From an uncultured Verrucomicrobia subdivision 3 bacterium (lineage in GTDB: Bacteria; Verrucomicrobiota; Verrucomicrobiia; Limisphaerales; UBA11358), in contig CAIXFY010000056.1 in NCBI GenBank assembly GCA_903918885.1, positions 1 through 47,047 on the forward strand: DNA of 47,047 bases, read 5' to 3'. Made by a program: the position numbers and the translations under genes. This document shows positions 8,472-17,192 of this stretch, piece by piece. Positions within the stretch are counted from its first letter, which is position 1. The number at the start of each line of letters is the position of its first letter. A model generated the notes under the pieces. It saw only the letters and a program-made list of their open reading frames with translations, was not told the DNA's origin and made no database searches.

Positions 8472-9469
8472 ACCGTCACCTCTTTGTGGAGCGTATCTTT
8501 CCAGTTGATGTTGCCAAGGCCGCGTTCCTGCGCTTTGTGGAGATAAGTCAGCTCGGTGAGGTCGCGTTCGAGCAGATGCGAATAGCCGTAGGCGTCCACG
8601 GAAATCATGTCCGTGCCGGCGACGATGGTGTTCATCGGCTTCACATCGGACAGGCGGCCGCCGGTCGGACCGTTGCTCATCAGCACGTTCATGCCGTCAA
8701 GGATGACCAGCGTCGGTTTCATCATCAGTGCGAAATCGGAAACGATGCTGTGGATGTGCTGGTGAAACTGATTTCGCCGGCCGCCGAGCAGGCCATACCA
8801 GTTTTTCGTCGTCATTGAGGCGTGGCAAAGATTGTGATCTTTGCACGGCGCGAGGCCGATGACCTTATTCGCCTTTTTGAACGGCGTGTTGAAGAAAGTC
8901 CATTCCTTCAACACCTCGCCGTCGAGTGACAACGGCGCAAAGGAATTGGTTTCCGGATACATCAAATCCAGATTCATCTCCGCCGCCACGGCGGTGAGAC
9001 CGCTCTTGAAAAAACAACCGGTCGGCGAATTGATCGGATTATCGGCGACGATGACTTTGCTCGCGCCGGCCTCGAAACACAATTTTGCCACCGCGCGCAA
9101 GGCGTCGGGATGCGTCGTGGCCGCGAGCGCCGGCGGACGGTCGAACGCGACGTTCGGCTTGATCATCACCACGTCGCCGCGCTGGATGAAGCGTTCCATA
9201 CCGCCGAGCAAACCCATTGCCGCGCGGATGGTTTTCTCGTGCTCCGTGCCGTGCGCGATGGCGAGCGACGGCATGACTTTGCTGACTTCCGGCGCGTAGC
9301 TTTTGAGTTGCAGCCCTTTTTCCTTTTCAAAACCGGGAACGAAATGGTTCGGCGTCCAAAGTTTTTTGGCCGCGAGGCCGGAACCGGCGATGAGTGCGCC
9401 GGTGATGCCGAGGCGCACGAGAAATTCGCGCCGGTTCACGCCGGATTCATTTTGATTGGGTGCGCTCAT
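8468..9469 (-). CDS. Tat-exported DUF362 protein
   Basis: A 333-residue protein with a twin-arginine signal (VNRREFLVRLG, then a hydrophobic stretch to about 35) and a DUF362 domain from about 68 to 315. Family features seen are VVMIKPNVAFD, the phosphate-binding-like SKVIVADNP segment, NLCHASMTTKNWYGLLGG and a late VAGTDMISVDAYG. DUF362 has no settled biochemical role, and many members carry ferredoxin domains or lie next to ferredoxins. This one has few cysteines of its own but is translationally coupled (ATGA) to the NapH-like gene, so it may be the redox partner or substrate enzyme of that module. Confidence 0.85.
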   Translation of the reverse strand: MSAPNQNESGVNRREFLVRLGITGALIAGSGLAAKKLWTPNHFVPGFEKEKGLQLKSYAPEVSKVMPSLAIAHGTEHEKTIRAAMGLLGGMERFIQRGDVVMIKPNVAFDRPPALAATTHPDALRAVAKLCFEAGASKVIVADNPINSPTGCFFKSGLTAVAAEMNLDLMYPETNSFAPLSLDGEVLKEWTFFNTPFKKANKVIGLAPCKDHNLCHASMTTKNWYGLLGGRRNQFHQHIHSIVSDFALMMKPTLVILDGMNVLMSNGPTGGRLSDVKPMNTIVAGTDMISVDAYGYSHLLERDLTELTYLHKAQERGLGNINWKDTLHKEVTV

Positions 9470-9490
9470 AATTTCAGTTAGTCAACCTAC

Positions 9491-10663
9491 TCACTTAATC
9501 TCCCCACGCAAATACTTTTCGATAAACGCCCGGGCCTGGTCGCCGTCATCCGCATCGAACGCGCCGCCGAGTTCGCCGTTGCGCTGATAGACGACTTTCC
9601 ATTTGCCGAACACTTGCGCGCGGAAAATTTTTGCACCACTCACATCTGGCAGGTTTTCCACCGTGCCGAATTTGCCGCAGAAATCCGAAAACGATTGCCA
9701 TGCCTTCGCGGCTTCATCCGCCGAGGCGACCATGATGAAAAACGGGATTTCCGCGCCGTCAAATTTGTATTTCGCTTGGAAGACATCTTTCAGCGATGAC
9801 TGACCTTGGGCGTTTTCCGGCACGTAAGCGACGCTGTCCGCAATCATGCCATCCGCCGGCAATTTCTTTCGGCCGGCAAGCCCCTTGTCATCCGCTGGCA
9901 AATCTTTCGCACGGATGTCGGCGATGCTTTTGGCCTTGGCGAGCGTTTCCGGCTTGGTGTCGGAGGCGATGATCTGCACGTAAACCGCGCCTTGCCGGTA
10001 AAAATATCCCATGTCGGCGGCGTAACCGTCGGCGACGATTTCGAGCGGTTTCCCCTTCGGATCGCGTTCCAGCGCGAACATGCCGAACGCATCCACCGGA
10101 TTGTCGAAGCGATATTCGTAAACATCCACATAGCTGCCGGGTGCGGCGTTGACGGAGAACGAGCGGCAGCGGAGCGCCACCACGTTAAAACTTTGGTAAG
10201 CCGGCGCGCGGCCGTCAATTTTTTCGTAGAGGCTGTCGGCGGTGTAAAATTCCGTGTCGCCCATCGGCTTGATGCCGATCAGGGAAATCTCCATCGGCTC
10301 GCCTTTCGCCGCCGGCTTGGGCGCGTCGTTTGAACCTTCCGCTCCGGCATCGGGGGCCGGTTCGTCCGCGCCGGCGGTTTTTTCGGCAGTCGCTTTTGGC
10401 GCTTCGGCGGAAACCGTTTTCGTTTCCGACGCCGACAACGCGGTGCCACCCTTGCCCTCGACGGCGTTGACGGTGGATTTCAGCGCGTCGTTGCGGACGG
10501 AGTAGAGATTCGGGTCGAAGACTTTTCCCTTGTGCCAGACGGCAATCCCGATGCCGGCAATTAAAACGAGAATGACCGCGCTGGAAACGCTTTCCGCCAC
10601 CGGCACGCGGGTGCGCACGAATTGCTTGCGGCCGCCGCCGACGTATTTTTTTTCAGTGGCCAT
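9491..10663 (-). CDS. Membrane-anchored periplasmic protein, DUF6599-like
   Basis: About 390 residues. A single transmembrane anchor near residues 22-42 (ESVSSAVILVLIAGIGIAVW) is followed by a low-complexity Ala/Glu/Pro linker to about 130. A globular domain follows with the pattern of DUF6599 (FYTADSLYEKIDGRA, VYEYRFDNPVDAFGMFALER, a second half with PFFIMVASADEA). ATG at 10663 is preferred to an upstream TTG at 10684. It begins the minus-strand group that continues with DUF362 (21-base gap), NapH-like and NapG-like. The topology puts the domain in the periplasm, where the two Tat-exported proteins also act. Function unknown; the family name is from memory of the pattern. Confidence 0.72.
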   Translation of the reverse strand: MATEKKYVGGGRKQFVRTRVPVAESVSSAVILVLIAGIGIAVWHKGKVFDPNLYSVRNDALKSTVNAVEGKGGTALSASETKTVSAEAPKATAEKTAGADEPAPDAGAEGSNDAPKPAAKGEPMEISLIGIKPMGDTEFYTADSLYEKIDGRAPAYQSFNVVALRCRSFSVNAAPGSYVDVYEYRFDNPVDAFGMFALERDPKGKPLEIVADGYAADMGYFYRQGAVYVQIIASDTKPETLAKAKSIADIRAKDLPADDKGLAGRKKLPADGMIADSVAYVPENAQGQSSLKDVFQAKYKFDGAEIPFFIMVASADEAAKAWQSFSDFCGKFGTVENLPDVSGAKIFRAQVFGKWKVVYQRNGELGGAFDADDGDQARAFIEKYLRGEIK

Positions 10664-10726
10664 CAGGGAAATTTCTTTAGGCAAAATACCGTTGAAATCT
10701 TTGTTGGCATCTATAGCACCAAGTCG

Positions 10727-11623
10727 TCATTCTCGCAGTGAAATTTTATCCGTCGCGGGAAAATCAGCCGGGCAGGCGTCGCCCGGATCGCGGTGCGCCA
10801 GCCATTTCAACGCCCGCACCATGATGGTTTGAAACGCCGCGCACCTGATGCCGTGCGGGTCAATCTCGTTCGCCCAGCAGTGACCGTAGGTGGAGACAAA
10901 CACGCGGCCACTGCCGTATTGCACCGTCCACTCGATGGGAAACTGCAATTGCGACTGCGCATCCTTGGCGTAGGCGAGCACGGTCAAATCTTCCGCTGGC
11001 CCGCGCGCGTAGCGGTAAATCTCCAGTTCCGCCGCCATCCACTCGCGCGGCAGGCCGCGGTGAATCGGATGTTCGCCGAGTCGGTGCACGAGCACATCAC
11101 CCCGCCCGTGGTGGTCGGTGTTTCCGCCCTCGCCGGGCGGGATGAATTGCAGTGACTCATTCGTTGTCACGATGATGGCACGGCCGAAATCTTTTTTGCG
11201 CCAGCCGAGGCCGATCATACGGTTGTATTCCGGCCATTCGGGAAAGGAATTGTTCGCTTCGTGAAAGCAATAAAAGCCGCCGCCGTTGGTGACGAAATTG
11301 GAAAACGCCGTTTTCACCGCCGCCGGCCAGGTCGCCTTGCCGCCAAATAAATTGTTATAGCCGGACAGCACCACGTCGTATTTGGAAAAATCCGGCCGCC
11401 ATGTTTGCCACGCCGGATCGTTCGTTTTCGCCGGCGCGATGGAAACATCCACGGCAAACGATCCATTCTCGGCGAGAATATTCGTCACCAGTGCGAGCCG
11501 GTGTTTCCAGTCGTGATTACTCGCGCCCTCGATGACGAGCAGCTTGATTTTTCCAGTCGGCTCGGCGGCGTGGGTGAAAGCCGAAGCGACAAACGCCAGA
11601 ATCAGGATTCGCAGGAGTCTCAC
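10727..11623 (-). CDS. Exported ThuA-like protein (trehalose-utilisation family)
   Basis: A 298-residue protein with a signal peptide (MRLLRILILAFVASAFTHA, cleavage after A19-A20 plausible) and a ThuA domain, which has a class I glutamine amidotransferase-like fold. Visible elements are IKLLVIEGASNHDW, YDVVLSGYNN, the nucleophile-elbow-like GGGFYCFHEANN, and the late GRVFVSTYGH. ThuA proteins occur in sugar catabolism, and a role in 3-keto-sugar metabolism has been proposed. Start is GTG at 11623. It lies 23 bases downstream of a DUF1080 gene, itself downstream of an exported aldo/keto reductase. That grouping fits processing of oxidised glycosides outside the cytoplasm. Confidence 0.88.
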   Translation of the reverse strand: MRLLRILILAFVASAFTHAAEPTGKIKLLVIEGASNHDWKHRLALVTNILAENGSFAVDVSIAPAKTNDPAWQTWRPDFSKYDVVLSGYNNLFGGKATWPAAVKTAFSNFVTNGGGFYCFHEANNSFPEWPEYNRMIGLGWRKKDFGRAIIVTTNESLQFIPPGEGGNTDHHGRGDVLVHRLGEHPIHRGLPREWMAAELEIYRYARGPAEDLTVLAYAKDAQSQLQFPIEWTVQYGSGRVFVSTYGHCWANEIDPHGIRCAAFQTIMVRALKWLAHRDPGDACPADFPATDKISLRE

Positions 11624-11646
11624 AAAAATATGAATGGGAAATCAGG

Positions 11647-12288
11647 TCAGTTAAGTTCTCGCAATTTCAAATTGCGAAACTCGATGGCATAGCCTTCCGA
11701 TTCGAGCGCGATGTAGCCGGTGGGATTTCCGCACTCTGTGAACTTGGAAACTTCAACGCCATTCAGCACCACCGCGAGCGTGGAACCGACCGCCGTGACC
11801 TCGGCGGAATTCCATTCGCCCGCAGCTTTCATGCGTTTTTCACTGGCCGGCGACTTAAATTTTTTCTTTTGATCGCCGTCCGGTGTGACGCCGAACAGAA
11901 AGCCGCCGTCCATCGTCAACTGACATTGATGCCAGATGCTGCCATCGGCGGAATTACGGATGAAAATGCCGCTGTTGTATTTAGTTTTTGGCCCGGTCAC
12001 GGGGACAAACCGGAACTCGACACGAAAAGTGCAGTTGGTCAGCTCCCGATCAAACCGCAGCATCTCGTGTCCGCCGTCGCCGTCACAGACCAGCACCCGC
12101 CGCGCCGCATCCATATGCCATTGGGCGCGGCCCAGCGCATTTGTCGGCGGGATGGCGATGCGTGTCCAATGGGACAAGTCCGCCGACGGCATCAGGTCAA
12201 TCCCTTCACCCGCTGCTGTTGCTGAACCGGCGGCAAAAGTGTTGACCAAAAGACAAATGGTTAAAGCTGCAATTAGTCCGATTTTCAT
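11647..12288 (-). CDS. Exported DUF1080 (3-keto-disaccharide hydrolase-type) protein
   Basis: A 213-residue secreted or periplasmic protein of the concanavalin-like DUF1080 family. Some members hydrolyse or lyse 3-keto-glycosides. ATG at 12288 is chosen because it places the signal peptide (MKIGLIAALTICLLVNTFAAG) at the very start. The domain shows DLSHWTRI, the strand FRVEFRFVP, NSGIFIRN, and the carboxyl-terminal GYIALESEGYAIEFRNLKLREL that is typical of the family. It lies between an exported aldo/keto reductase (81-base gap) and ThuA (23-base gap) on the same strand. A second DUF1080 gene is at 25849-26469. Confidence 0.88.
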   Translation of the reverse strand: MKIGLIAALTICLLVNTFAAGSATAAGEGIDLMPSADLSHWTRIAIPPTNALGRAQWHMDAARRVLVCDGDGGHEMLRFDRELTNCTFRVEFRFVPVTGPKTKYNSGIFIRNSADGSIWHQCQLTMDGGFLFGVTPDGDQKKKFKSPASEKRMKAAGEWNSAEVTAVGSTLAVVLNGVEVSKFTECGNPTGYIALESEGYAIEFRNLKLRELN

Positions 12289-12369
12289 AGATAAAGTCCA
12301 AAGCATCCACGTTTTACGCGGGGATTTATGAATATGCTCAACCGATGGACGACGGCAAGGGGAACGCGG

Positions 12370-13590
12370 TTACGCAAAATAGCGTTCCGCGCGACGGAGA
12401 ATCTCCGGATAGTCCGTCCGGAAATGGCAGGCGTCGCGTAGTGCGGCCAGATTCACTTTGCTGGGGTTGCGATGTTCCGCCGCGAGCGCCGCGTAATAGT
12501 CGCGAGCCTCGGTGTTGCCGTCCTGCTCGTAATAGGTCACGAACCGGGCGATGTCGAGGAAGGCGAAATCCGTTCGCTGGGAATTTTCCTCGCACGCAGG
12601 GCAGCCGGTGCACATCGTGCGGCGACCGGCAAAAATCGTTTCGCGGAGCAGTTCCCGATGCGCAAACTTCAGCGGTTCCTTGTAACTGCGCGCGGCGGCG
12701 GTGCTGTTTTGCATCATGTCCACATTGTCGATCATGTTGCAGACGGCGCTGATGCGCGGGTCACTCCACGCAGAATGTAGCACGGCTTGATGCGTGGTGA
12801 GGCCAAGCTTGTCAAGCTCCGGCAGGCGTTTCGGCACATCCTTGGCGCTGCGCATGGTTTTCATCGCGACCAAGCCGATGCCCTTCGCGTGGCAGGCATC
12901 GAGCGCTTTGTCGAGTGGCCCGCCTTGGGGATAAAACGGATTGAACGCGAGCATGATGATGTCCACGAAACCGCCTTCGGCCGCCGCGTTCAAATAATCC
13001 GGCAGACGCCCGTCGTGACAGGAAAAGCCGACCATCTTCACCTTGCCGGAGCTTTTCAATTGCTCGGCAACTTTTTTGAACGCGTCGCTTTTCGGCCAGT
13101 TCAGCGAACCTTCGCCGTATTCTTTCGGGCCGATGCCATGGATGTAAAAGGCGTCGAGATAGGTTGTGCCAATGGCGGCGAGGCGCTTGTCAATCATTGT
13201 GAGCAACTGCTCCGGTTCCTGCTTGGGATGATCCTTAGAAACGAGAAAAATTTCCTTCCGCCGCTCCGGATATTTTTTAAGCCACTCTCCGATAATTTTT
13301 TCAGAATGTCCTTTGAGGTAGCAGTCCGCCGTGTCGAAATAGCGGATGCCCATGCTCCACGCGATGTCGAGATAATCAGGACTCATCGCCGCCATCATGC
13401 CACCCAAACTGAGCATGGTGACCTCCGGGCCGTTCTTGCCAAGTTGGCGGCGCGGCAGCGCGCCAACACCGGCGGGTGCAGCGGACGCCGTTTGCCCGAG
13501 CCATGCCGGCGCGGCAGCCAACGCCACGGGCAATGCAAACGAGGATTTCAGAAAGTTACGACGCGAAGTGGAAGACAGATTTTCTTTCAT
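12370..13590 (-). CDS. Tat-exported aldo/keto reductase with intact catalytic tetrad
   Basis: About 406 residues from ATG 13590, which puts a Tat signal at the start (STSRRNFLKSSFALPVALAAA). The (beta/alpha)8 aldo/keto reductase domain follows. The catalytic Asp and Tyr are seen in YFDTADCY, the Lys in FLVSKDHP and the His in AFYIHG. A carboxyl extension holds MCTGCPAC, three cysteines that could bind a metal or cluster. The reading frame extends further upstream, but that part lacks features. Upstream of ThuA and DUF1080 on the same strand, it could provide the oxidation or reduction step of a keto-sugar route. Substrate and cofactor delivery in the periplasm are unknown. Confidence 0.87.
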   Translation of the reverse strand: MKENLSSTSRRNFLKSSFALPVALAAAPAWLGQTASAAPAGVGALPRRQLGKNGPEVTMLSLGGMMAAMSPDYLDIAWSMGIRYFDTADCYLKGHSEKIIGEWLKKYPERRKEIFLVSKDHPKQEPEQLLTMIDKRLAAIGTTYLDAFYIHGIGPKEYGEGSLNWPKSDAFKKVAEQLKSSGKVKMVGFSCHDGRLPDYLNAAAEGGFVDIIMLAFNPFYPQGGPLDKALDACHAKGIGLVAMKTMRSAKDVPKRLPELDKLGLTTHQAVLHSAWSDPRISAVCNMIDNVDMMQNSTAAARSYKEPLKFAHRELLRETIFAGRRTMCTGCPACEENSQRTDFAFLDIARFVTYYEQDGNTEARDYYAALAAEHRNPSKVNLAALRDACHFRTDYPEILRRAERYFA

Positions 13591-13669
13591 AACGTTTTGG
13601 CCTTTGCAACCTAACAGCCGACAGGTTTTTCGCAACAGGATTTCAAATCAAATACGGCACCCCGCCGAC

Positions 13670-13909
13670 CTAGATGTCGAAGCTCGGCTTGTCCTTCGCC
13701 GGTTCCTTGACGCGGCCAAACGACAGTTTTTCCCAGACGCGTTCGTGCGCGTAATAAAGTCCAATCTTCGTGAACAGTTCCACCGCGCTGATGGTCAATG
13801 CCAACTTGAATTTGCCCGTCACGAGATACGAGACGATCATCGTATCAATCGTGCCGGTGGTGCGCCAAGAGACGGCTTTGATTAGACTGCGGTAATGTTT
13901 GTCGGCCAT
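13670..13909 (-). CDS. DUF2061 small membrane protein
   Basis: A 79-residue protein matching DUF2061. The amino end (HYRSLIKAVSWRTTGTIDTMIVSYLVTG) has the family's WR.tGt.DT pattern and leads into a first membrane helix. A second helix spans about 34-53 (LALTISAVELFTKIGLYYAHERVWEK). In many bacteria such proteins accompany sulfate assimilation or remain uncharacterised. No sulfur genes are adjacent here. It stands 50 bases upstream of the pilT stop and 79 bases from the aldo/keto reductase, so it is probably its own unit. Confidence 0.85.
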   Translation of the reverse strand: MADKHYRSLIKAVSWRTTGTIDTMIVSYLVTGKFKLALTISAVELFTKIGLYYAHERVWEKLSFGRVKEPAKDKPSFDI

Positions 13910-13959
13910 GCGGCAAAACGATAGGTGAGGTCTCCGACAAGTTCAACGTGATTTGCGCA

Positions 13960-15048
13960 TCAGCCCACAATGCGACCACCTTCGTTGAGGAAGATTCCTT
14001 TAAAATTCATCTCCAGCGCCTGCGGATTGGTTGCCTTGGCCATCGCTTCCTTCTCGGTCACCCGGCCAGCCTTTACCAAGTTGAAGAGCGACTGGTTGAA
14101 GGTCAGCATGCCGTCGTCACTGCCGGTTTCAATTGCCGCCGTCAATTTGTCCAGCCGGTTTTCCTCCAGCATCTTTTTGATCAACGGCGAATTAATCATG
14201 ATTTCCAACGCCGGCGTCATCTTCCCGTCCACCGTCGGCACCATGCGCTGGCAAATCACGCCGCGCAACGTGCCGGCGAGCTGACGGCGCACCTGCTCGC
14301 GTTCATCCGCCTTGAAAAAATCCAGAATGCGCGTGATGGACTGCGCCGCCGTGGTCGTGTGCAGCGTGGACAAAACCAGATGCCCCGTGTCCGCCGCGCT
14401 CATCGCCGCGCCGAAACTGATGTCGTCGCGCATTTCGCCGAGCATGATGATGTCCGGGTCCTGCCGCAAAACGTGTTTGAGCGCGTGATGAAACGAACTT
14501 GTATCCAAACCGACCTCGCGTTGCTCAATCACCGACTGGTTGTCTTCGAACACAAATTCAATCGGGTCTTCCAGCGTGATGATGTGCTTTTTAAAATTGG
14601 CGTTAATGTGTTCGATCATTGCCGCGAGCGTCGTAGACTTACCGGAACCGGTCGATCCGGCCACCAGCACGATGCCGCGCGGTGATTCCGCGATGGACTT
14701 GATCTGCTCCAGCAGGCCGAGTTCCTCGAAGCTCGCGACGTGGCTTTTCACATGGCGCATCGCCAGCGCCCACTGGCCGCGCTGCTGAAAAAGATTCGTG
14801 CGGAACCGCCCGACTTCCGGCGCGTAATACGAAAAATCAACTTCGCGATCCTCTTCCAGTTTTTTCTTCAAATGCACCGGCGTGATGGTTTCCACAACTT
14901 TATTCATCCAGTCCGCAGTCGGATGCGGACATTCGACAGCAACTAGTTCGCGGCTGATGCGAAAAATAACGGGCGTCCCAATTTTGATATGAATGTCCGA
15001 AGCGCCGCCTTCTACGGCAATCTTGAGAATTTTTTTGAAGAGTTCCAT
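13960..15048 (-). CDS. pilT: Type IV pilus retraction ATPase PilT/PilU
   Basis: A 362-residue hexameric secretion-superfamily ATPase that powers pilus retraction (twitching). Visible motifs are Walker A GSTGSGKST near 130, the Asp box IITLEDPIEF, Walker B IIMLGEMRD, the His box HLVLSTLHTTTA, and GTLRGVICQRM. The length matches PilT (about 345-370). The usual PilT retraction motif AIRNLIRE is not obvious at the carboxyl end, so PilU or a gliding-related paralogue is possible. No other pilus gene is in the window. It is divergent from mtnP with 111 bases between them. Confidence 0.92.
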   Translation of the reverse strand: MELFKKILKIAVEGGASDIHIKIGTPVIFRISRELVAVECPHPTADWMNKVVETITPVHLKKKLEEDREVDFSYYAPEVGRFRTNLFQQRGQWALAMRHVKSHVASFEELGLLEQIKSIAESPRGIVLVAGSTGSGKSTTLAAMIEHINANFKKHIITLEDPIEFVFEDNQSVIEQREVGLDTSSFHHALKHVLRQDPDIIMLGEMRDDISFGAAMSAADTGHLVLSTLHTTTAAQSITRILDFFKADEREQVRRQLAGTLRGVICQRMVPTVDGKMTPALEIMINSPLIKKMLEENRLDKLTAAIETGSDDGMLTFNQSLFNLVKAGRVTEKEAMAKATNPQALEMNFKGIFLNEGGRIVG

Positions 15049-15159
15049 GCCCGCAGTTTAGTGGTTCCTGCTCCAAACGCCAATCGGGAAAATTTTCACT
15101 CCCCCAACCAACGTTTTATTTTCGTGTCTTTCCCGCGTTTCGCGGTTAAAAATTTCCGC

Positions 15160-16020
15160 ATGTCAAAACATCGCATCGGCATCATCGGCGGAACCGGACT
15201 TTACGGCATTGAAGGCTTCACCAACCAGAAGTGGGTGAAAGTCAAAACGCCGTTCGGCGCGCCGTCCGACGCTTTGCTCACCGGCAGACTCGCCGGACGC
15301 GAAGTCGTTTTCCTCCCGCGCCACGGACGCGGCCACCGCATCTTACCCACCGAACTCAATCATCGCGCCAACATCTGGGCCATGAAAAAACTCGGCGTGC
15401 AATGGATCATCAGCGTTAGCGCCGTCGGCTCGTTGCAGGAAAAATACCGGCCATGCGACATCGTGGTCATTGACCAATTTCTTGATCGCACCAAGCAATC
15501 GCTTAACCACACCTTCTTCGGACGCGGCATCGTGGCGCACGTTGCCTTTGCCGAACCCGTCAGCATGGAATTGCGACAACTGCTCGTCCGCACCGCCAAA
15601 GCCGCCAAAGCGCGCGCCCACGACGGCGGCACTTACGTGAACATGGAAGGCCCGGCGTTCAGCACCCGCGCCGAATCCCTCGCCAACCACCGCGCCGGCT
15701 ACGACGTCATCGGCATGACCAATCTCGGCGAGGCCAAGTGCGCCCGCGAAGCCGAGATCGCCTACGCCACGCTCGCGATGGCCACCGACTACGATTGCTG
15801 GAAGGAAGAGGAACACGTCTCGCTGGAAATGATCATCGCCAACCTCCATCGCAACGCCGACACGGCGAAAAAAATCGTCGCCGCCGCCGTCGCGCAAATT
15901 CCGGCGGAACCGAATTGGAAAGCCCACTCCGCTTTGAAGAATGCTTTCCTCACTGACAAAAAGTTCTGGCCGAAGAAAACCGTCGCCGAACTGAAACCAA
16001 TTCTGGCGAAGTATCTTTAA
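15160..16020 (+). CDS. mtnP: S-methyl-5'-thioadenosine phosphorylase
   Basis: Phosphorolyses methylthioadenosine to adenine and methylthioribose-1-phosphate in methionine salvage. Start ATG at 15160 gives 286 residues, the normal size; an in-frame extension to 14989 is rejected because it runs into the divergent pilT start. Motifs are GIIGGTGLYG at the amino end, FLPRHGRGH, and the purine-phosphorylase segment with YVNMEGPAFSTRAE, followed by GMTNLGEAKCAREAEIAYA. A short TA-rich and pyrimidine-rich leader (TTAAAAATTTCCGC) precedes the start, without a Shine-Dalgarno sequence. Monocistronic. Confidence 0.95.
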   Translation: MSKHRIGIIGGTGLYGIEGFTNQKWVKVKTPFGAPSDALLTGRLAGREVVFLPRHGRGHRILPTELNHRANIWAMKKLGVQWIISVSAVGSLQEKYRPCDIVVIDQFLDRTKQSLNHTFFGRGIVAHVAFAEPVSMELRQLLVRTAKAAKARAHDGGTYVNMEGPAFSTRAESLANHRAGYDVIGMTNLGEAKCAREAEIAYATLAMATDYDCWKEEEHVSLEMIIANLHRNADTAKKIVAAAVAQIPAEPNWKAHSALKNAFLTDKKFWPKKTVAELKPILAKYL

Positions 16021-16034
16021 CTTCTGTTTCATTA

Positions 16035-16106
16035 GCCACCGAGGCACGGAGCGCACAGAGAAAATTCCTTTTCCAAAATACTCTGTGTTCTCGGTGCCTC
16101 TGTGGC
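16035..16106. repeat. Dispersed imperfect inverted repeat, copy 1
   Basis: The left arm begins GCCACCGAGGCACGGAGC and the right arm ends TCGGTGCCTCTGTGGC. They fold into a long imperfect hairpin filling the space between mtnP and the Gre-like gene. Related sequences occur at 23411-23479, 24419-24502, 37527-37616 and 36625-36651. It may also act as a terminator for mtnP. Confidence 0.8.
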
Positions 16107-16119
16107 AAAATCCCCTCGC

Positions 16120-16599
16120 ATGAACAAGCGCAGCATCATCCAGAAGATCACCGCCAAGCTCGTCGGCGAATTGGAGGTGTATCTGCGCGCCGCCGAATTT
16201 TCCCGCGCCGAAGCCACGCACGAGCAGAACAAGGCCGAGAGCAAATACGACACGCGCGGCCTCGAAGCCTCGTATCTCGCGCGCGGCCAATCCAAACAGG
16301 CGGCGGAACTCGAAGCCGCCATCGCCGAATACCAAAAGCTGGGCGTGAAAAAATTCGCGCCCGGCGACGCCATCGGCATCGGCGCGCTGGTGGAACTGGA
16401 ACAACTTGGCGAAAAATCGCTTTACTTCCTCGGCCCACGCGCCGGTGGAACCGAAGTCGTCCACGACAAAAAGGAAATCCTCGTCATCACCCCGCAATCG
16501 CCGCTCGGCGAACAGCTCGCCGGCAAAAAGTCCGGCGACCAGTTGAAGTTGAAACTTGGTCACGAACTGCGCGCAGCAAAAATCCTGTCCGTGGAATAG
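16120..16599 (+). CDS. GreA/GreB-family transcript-cleavage-like factor
   Basis: 159 residues from ATG at 16120. The amino half is an amphipathic, charged coiled coil (about 5-75, rich in AE and EA repeats), as in the Gre amino-terminal domain. The carboxyl half is the FKBP-like domain seen by ALVELEQ, a late VITPQSPLGEQLAGKKSGD and the closing ILSVE. In GreA/GreB the tip of the coiled coil carries acidic DxxE-type residues that reach into the RNA polymerase secondary channel. The equivalent here (YDTRGLEAS) is consistent but not certain. Short Gre paralogues such as Rnk-like proteins are an alternative. Monocistronic. Confidence 0.8.
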   Translation: MNKRSIIQKITAKLVGELEVYLRAAEFSRAEATHEQNKAESKYDTRGLEASYLARGQSKQAAELEAAIAEYQKLGVKKFAPGDAIGIGALVELEQLGEKSLYFLGPRAGGTEVVHDKKEILVITPQSPLGEQLAGKKSGDQLKLKLGHELRAAKILSVE

Positions 16600-16687
16600 C
16601 CGTCCGTGGAATTAATCTGGCCGCCGCCCGTCACCGCCAAAAAGAAATTCGTGCCAAATCGTGAGTTTCGTGGCTTAATTTCCCCGC

Positions 16688-17092
16688 ATGAACATTCAAG
16701 TGGCGGTGCTTTGCGACGCGGCGACGGACGACAACGGCAAGTTGAACCTGCTCGGCTCGTTCGACACGATTTATGCGCCGCAGATGCCGGCGGTGCATCC
16801 GCAATGCGCCGTGGCGCTGCGCGTGACGTTCCAGCCCGGCGACGAGGGCACGCGCAAGCTCACGCTCAACTTCATCAATGCCGACGGCCGCTCCATCATG
16901 CAAGCCATTGAATTGCCCGTGCCCGTGACGCTGCCGGACGACGCCCATTTTCTCACGCGCAATTTTATCATCAACATCCAGCAGTTGAAATTTGCCGACG
17001 CCGGGCTCTATTCCGTGGACGTCCGCGTGGATAACGAAACGCAGGCCAGCATCCCGCTGCTCGTAAAACTGGTCGAGCGCCCCGTGGCCTAA
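16688..17092 (+). CDS. DUF6941-like conserved protein
   Basis: A 134-residue protein, predicted cytoplasmic and rich in beta strands. The amino end (MNIQVAVLCDAATDDNGKLN) with LLGSFDTIYAP, a central TLNFINADGRSI, and a closing YSVDVRVDNE..ASIPLLVK give an immunoglobulin-like strand pattern. That resembles the DUF6941 family. No catalytic residues can be named. The start ATG at 16688 is preceded by CTTAATTTCCCCGC, with no Shine-Dalgarno sequence. It is separated from its neighbours by about 90-115 bases on each side, so it is probably an independent unit. Function unknown. Confidence 0.75.
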   Translation: MNIQVAVLCDAATDDNGKLNLLGSFDTIYAPQMPAVHPQCAVALRVTFQPGDEGTRKLTLNFINADGRSIMQAIELPVPVTLPDDAHFLTRNFIINIQQLKFADAGLYSVDVRVDNETQASIPLLVKLVERPVA

Positions 17093-17192
17093 AATCTTTT
17101 CGGCAAAGCCATCATAATTCCGATTACTTTTCCCAGATCGTCGGATAAAAGTTTTCAATTTTGAAAATTCTGTAAATTCCGCCTCAACTTTT

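Noticed and set aside
14989-15159. Amino-terminal extension of mtnP
   Set aside because: The extension overlaps the divergent pilT start and lacks conserved features; the ATG at 15160 gives the canonical start.
15343-16563. 406-codon minus-strand frame containing peptide FSVRSVPRWL
   Set aside because: It is antisense to mtnP and the Gre-like gene, and the peptide is the translation of the dispersed inverted repeat.
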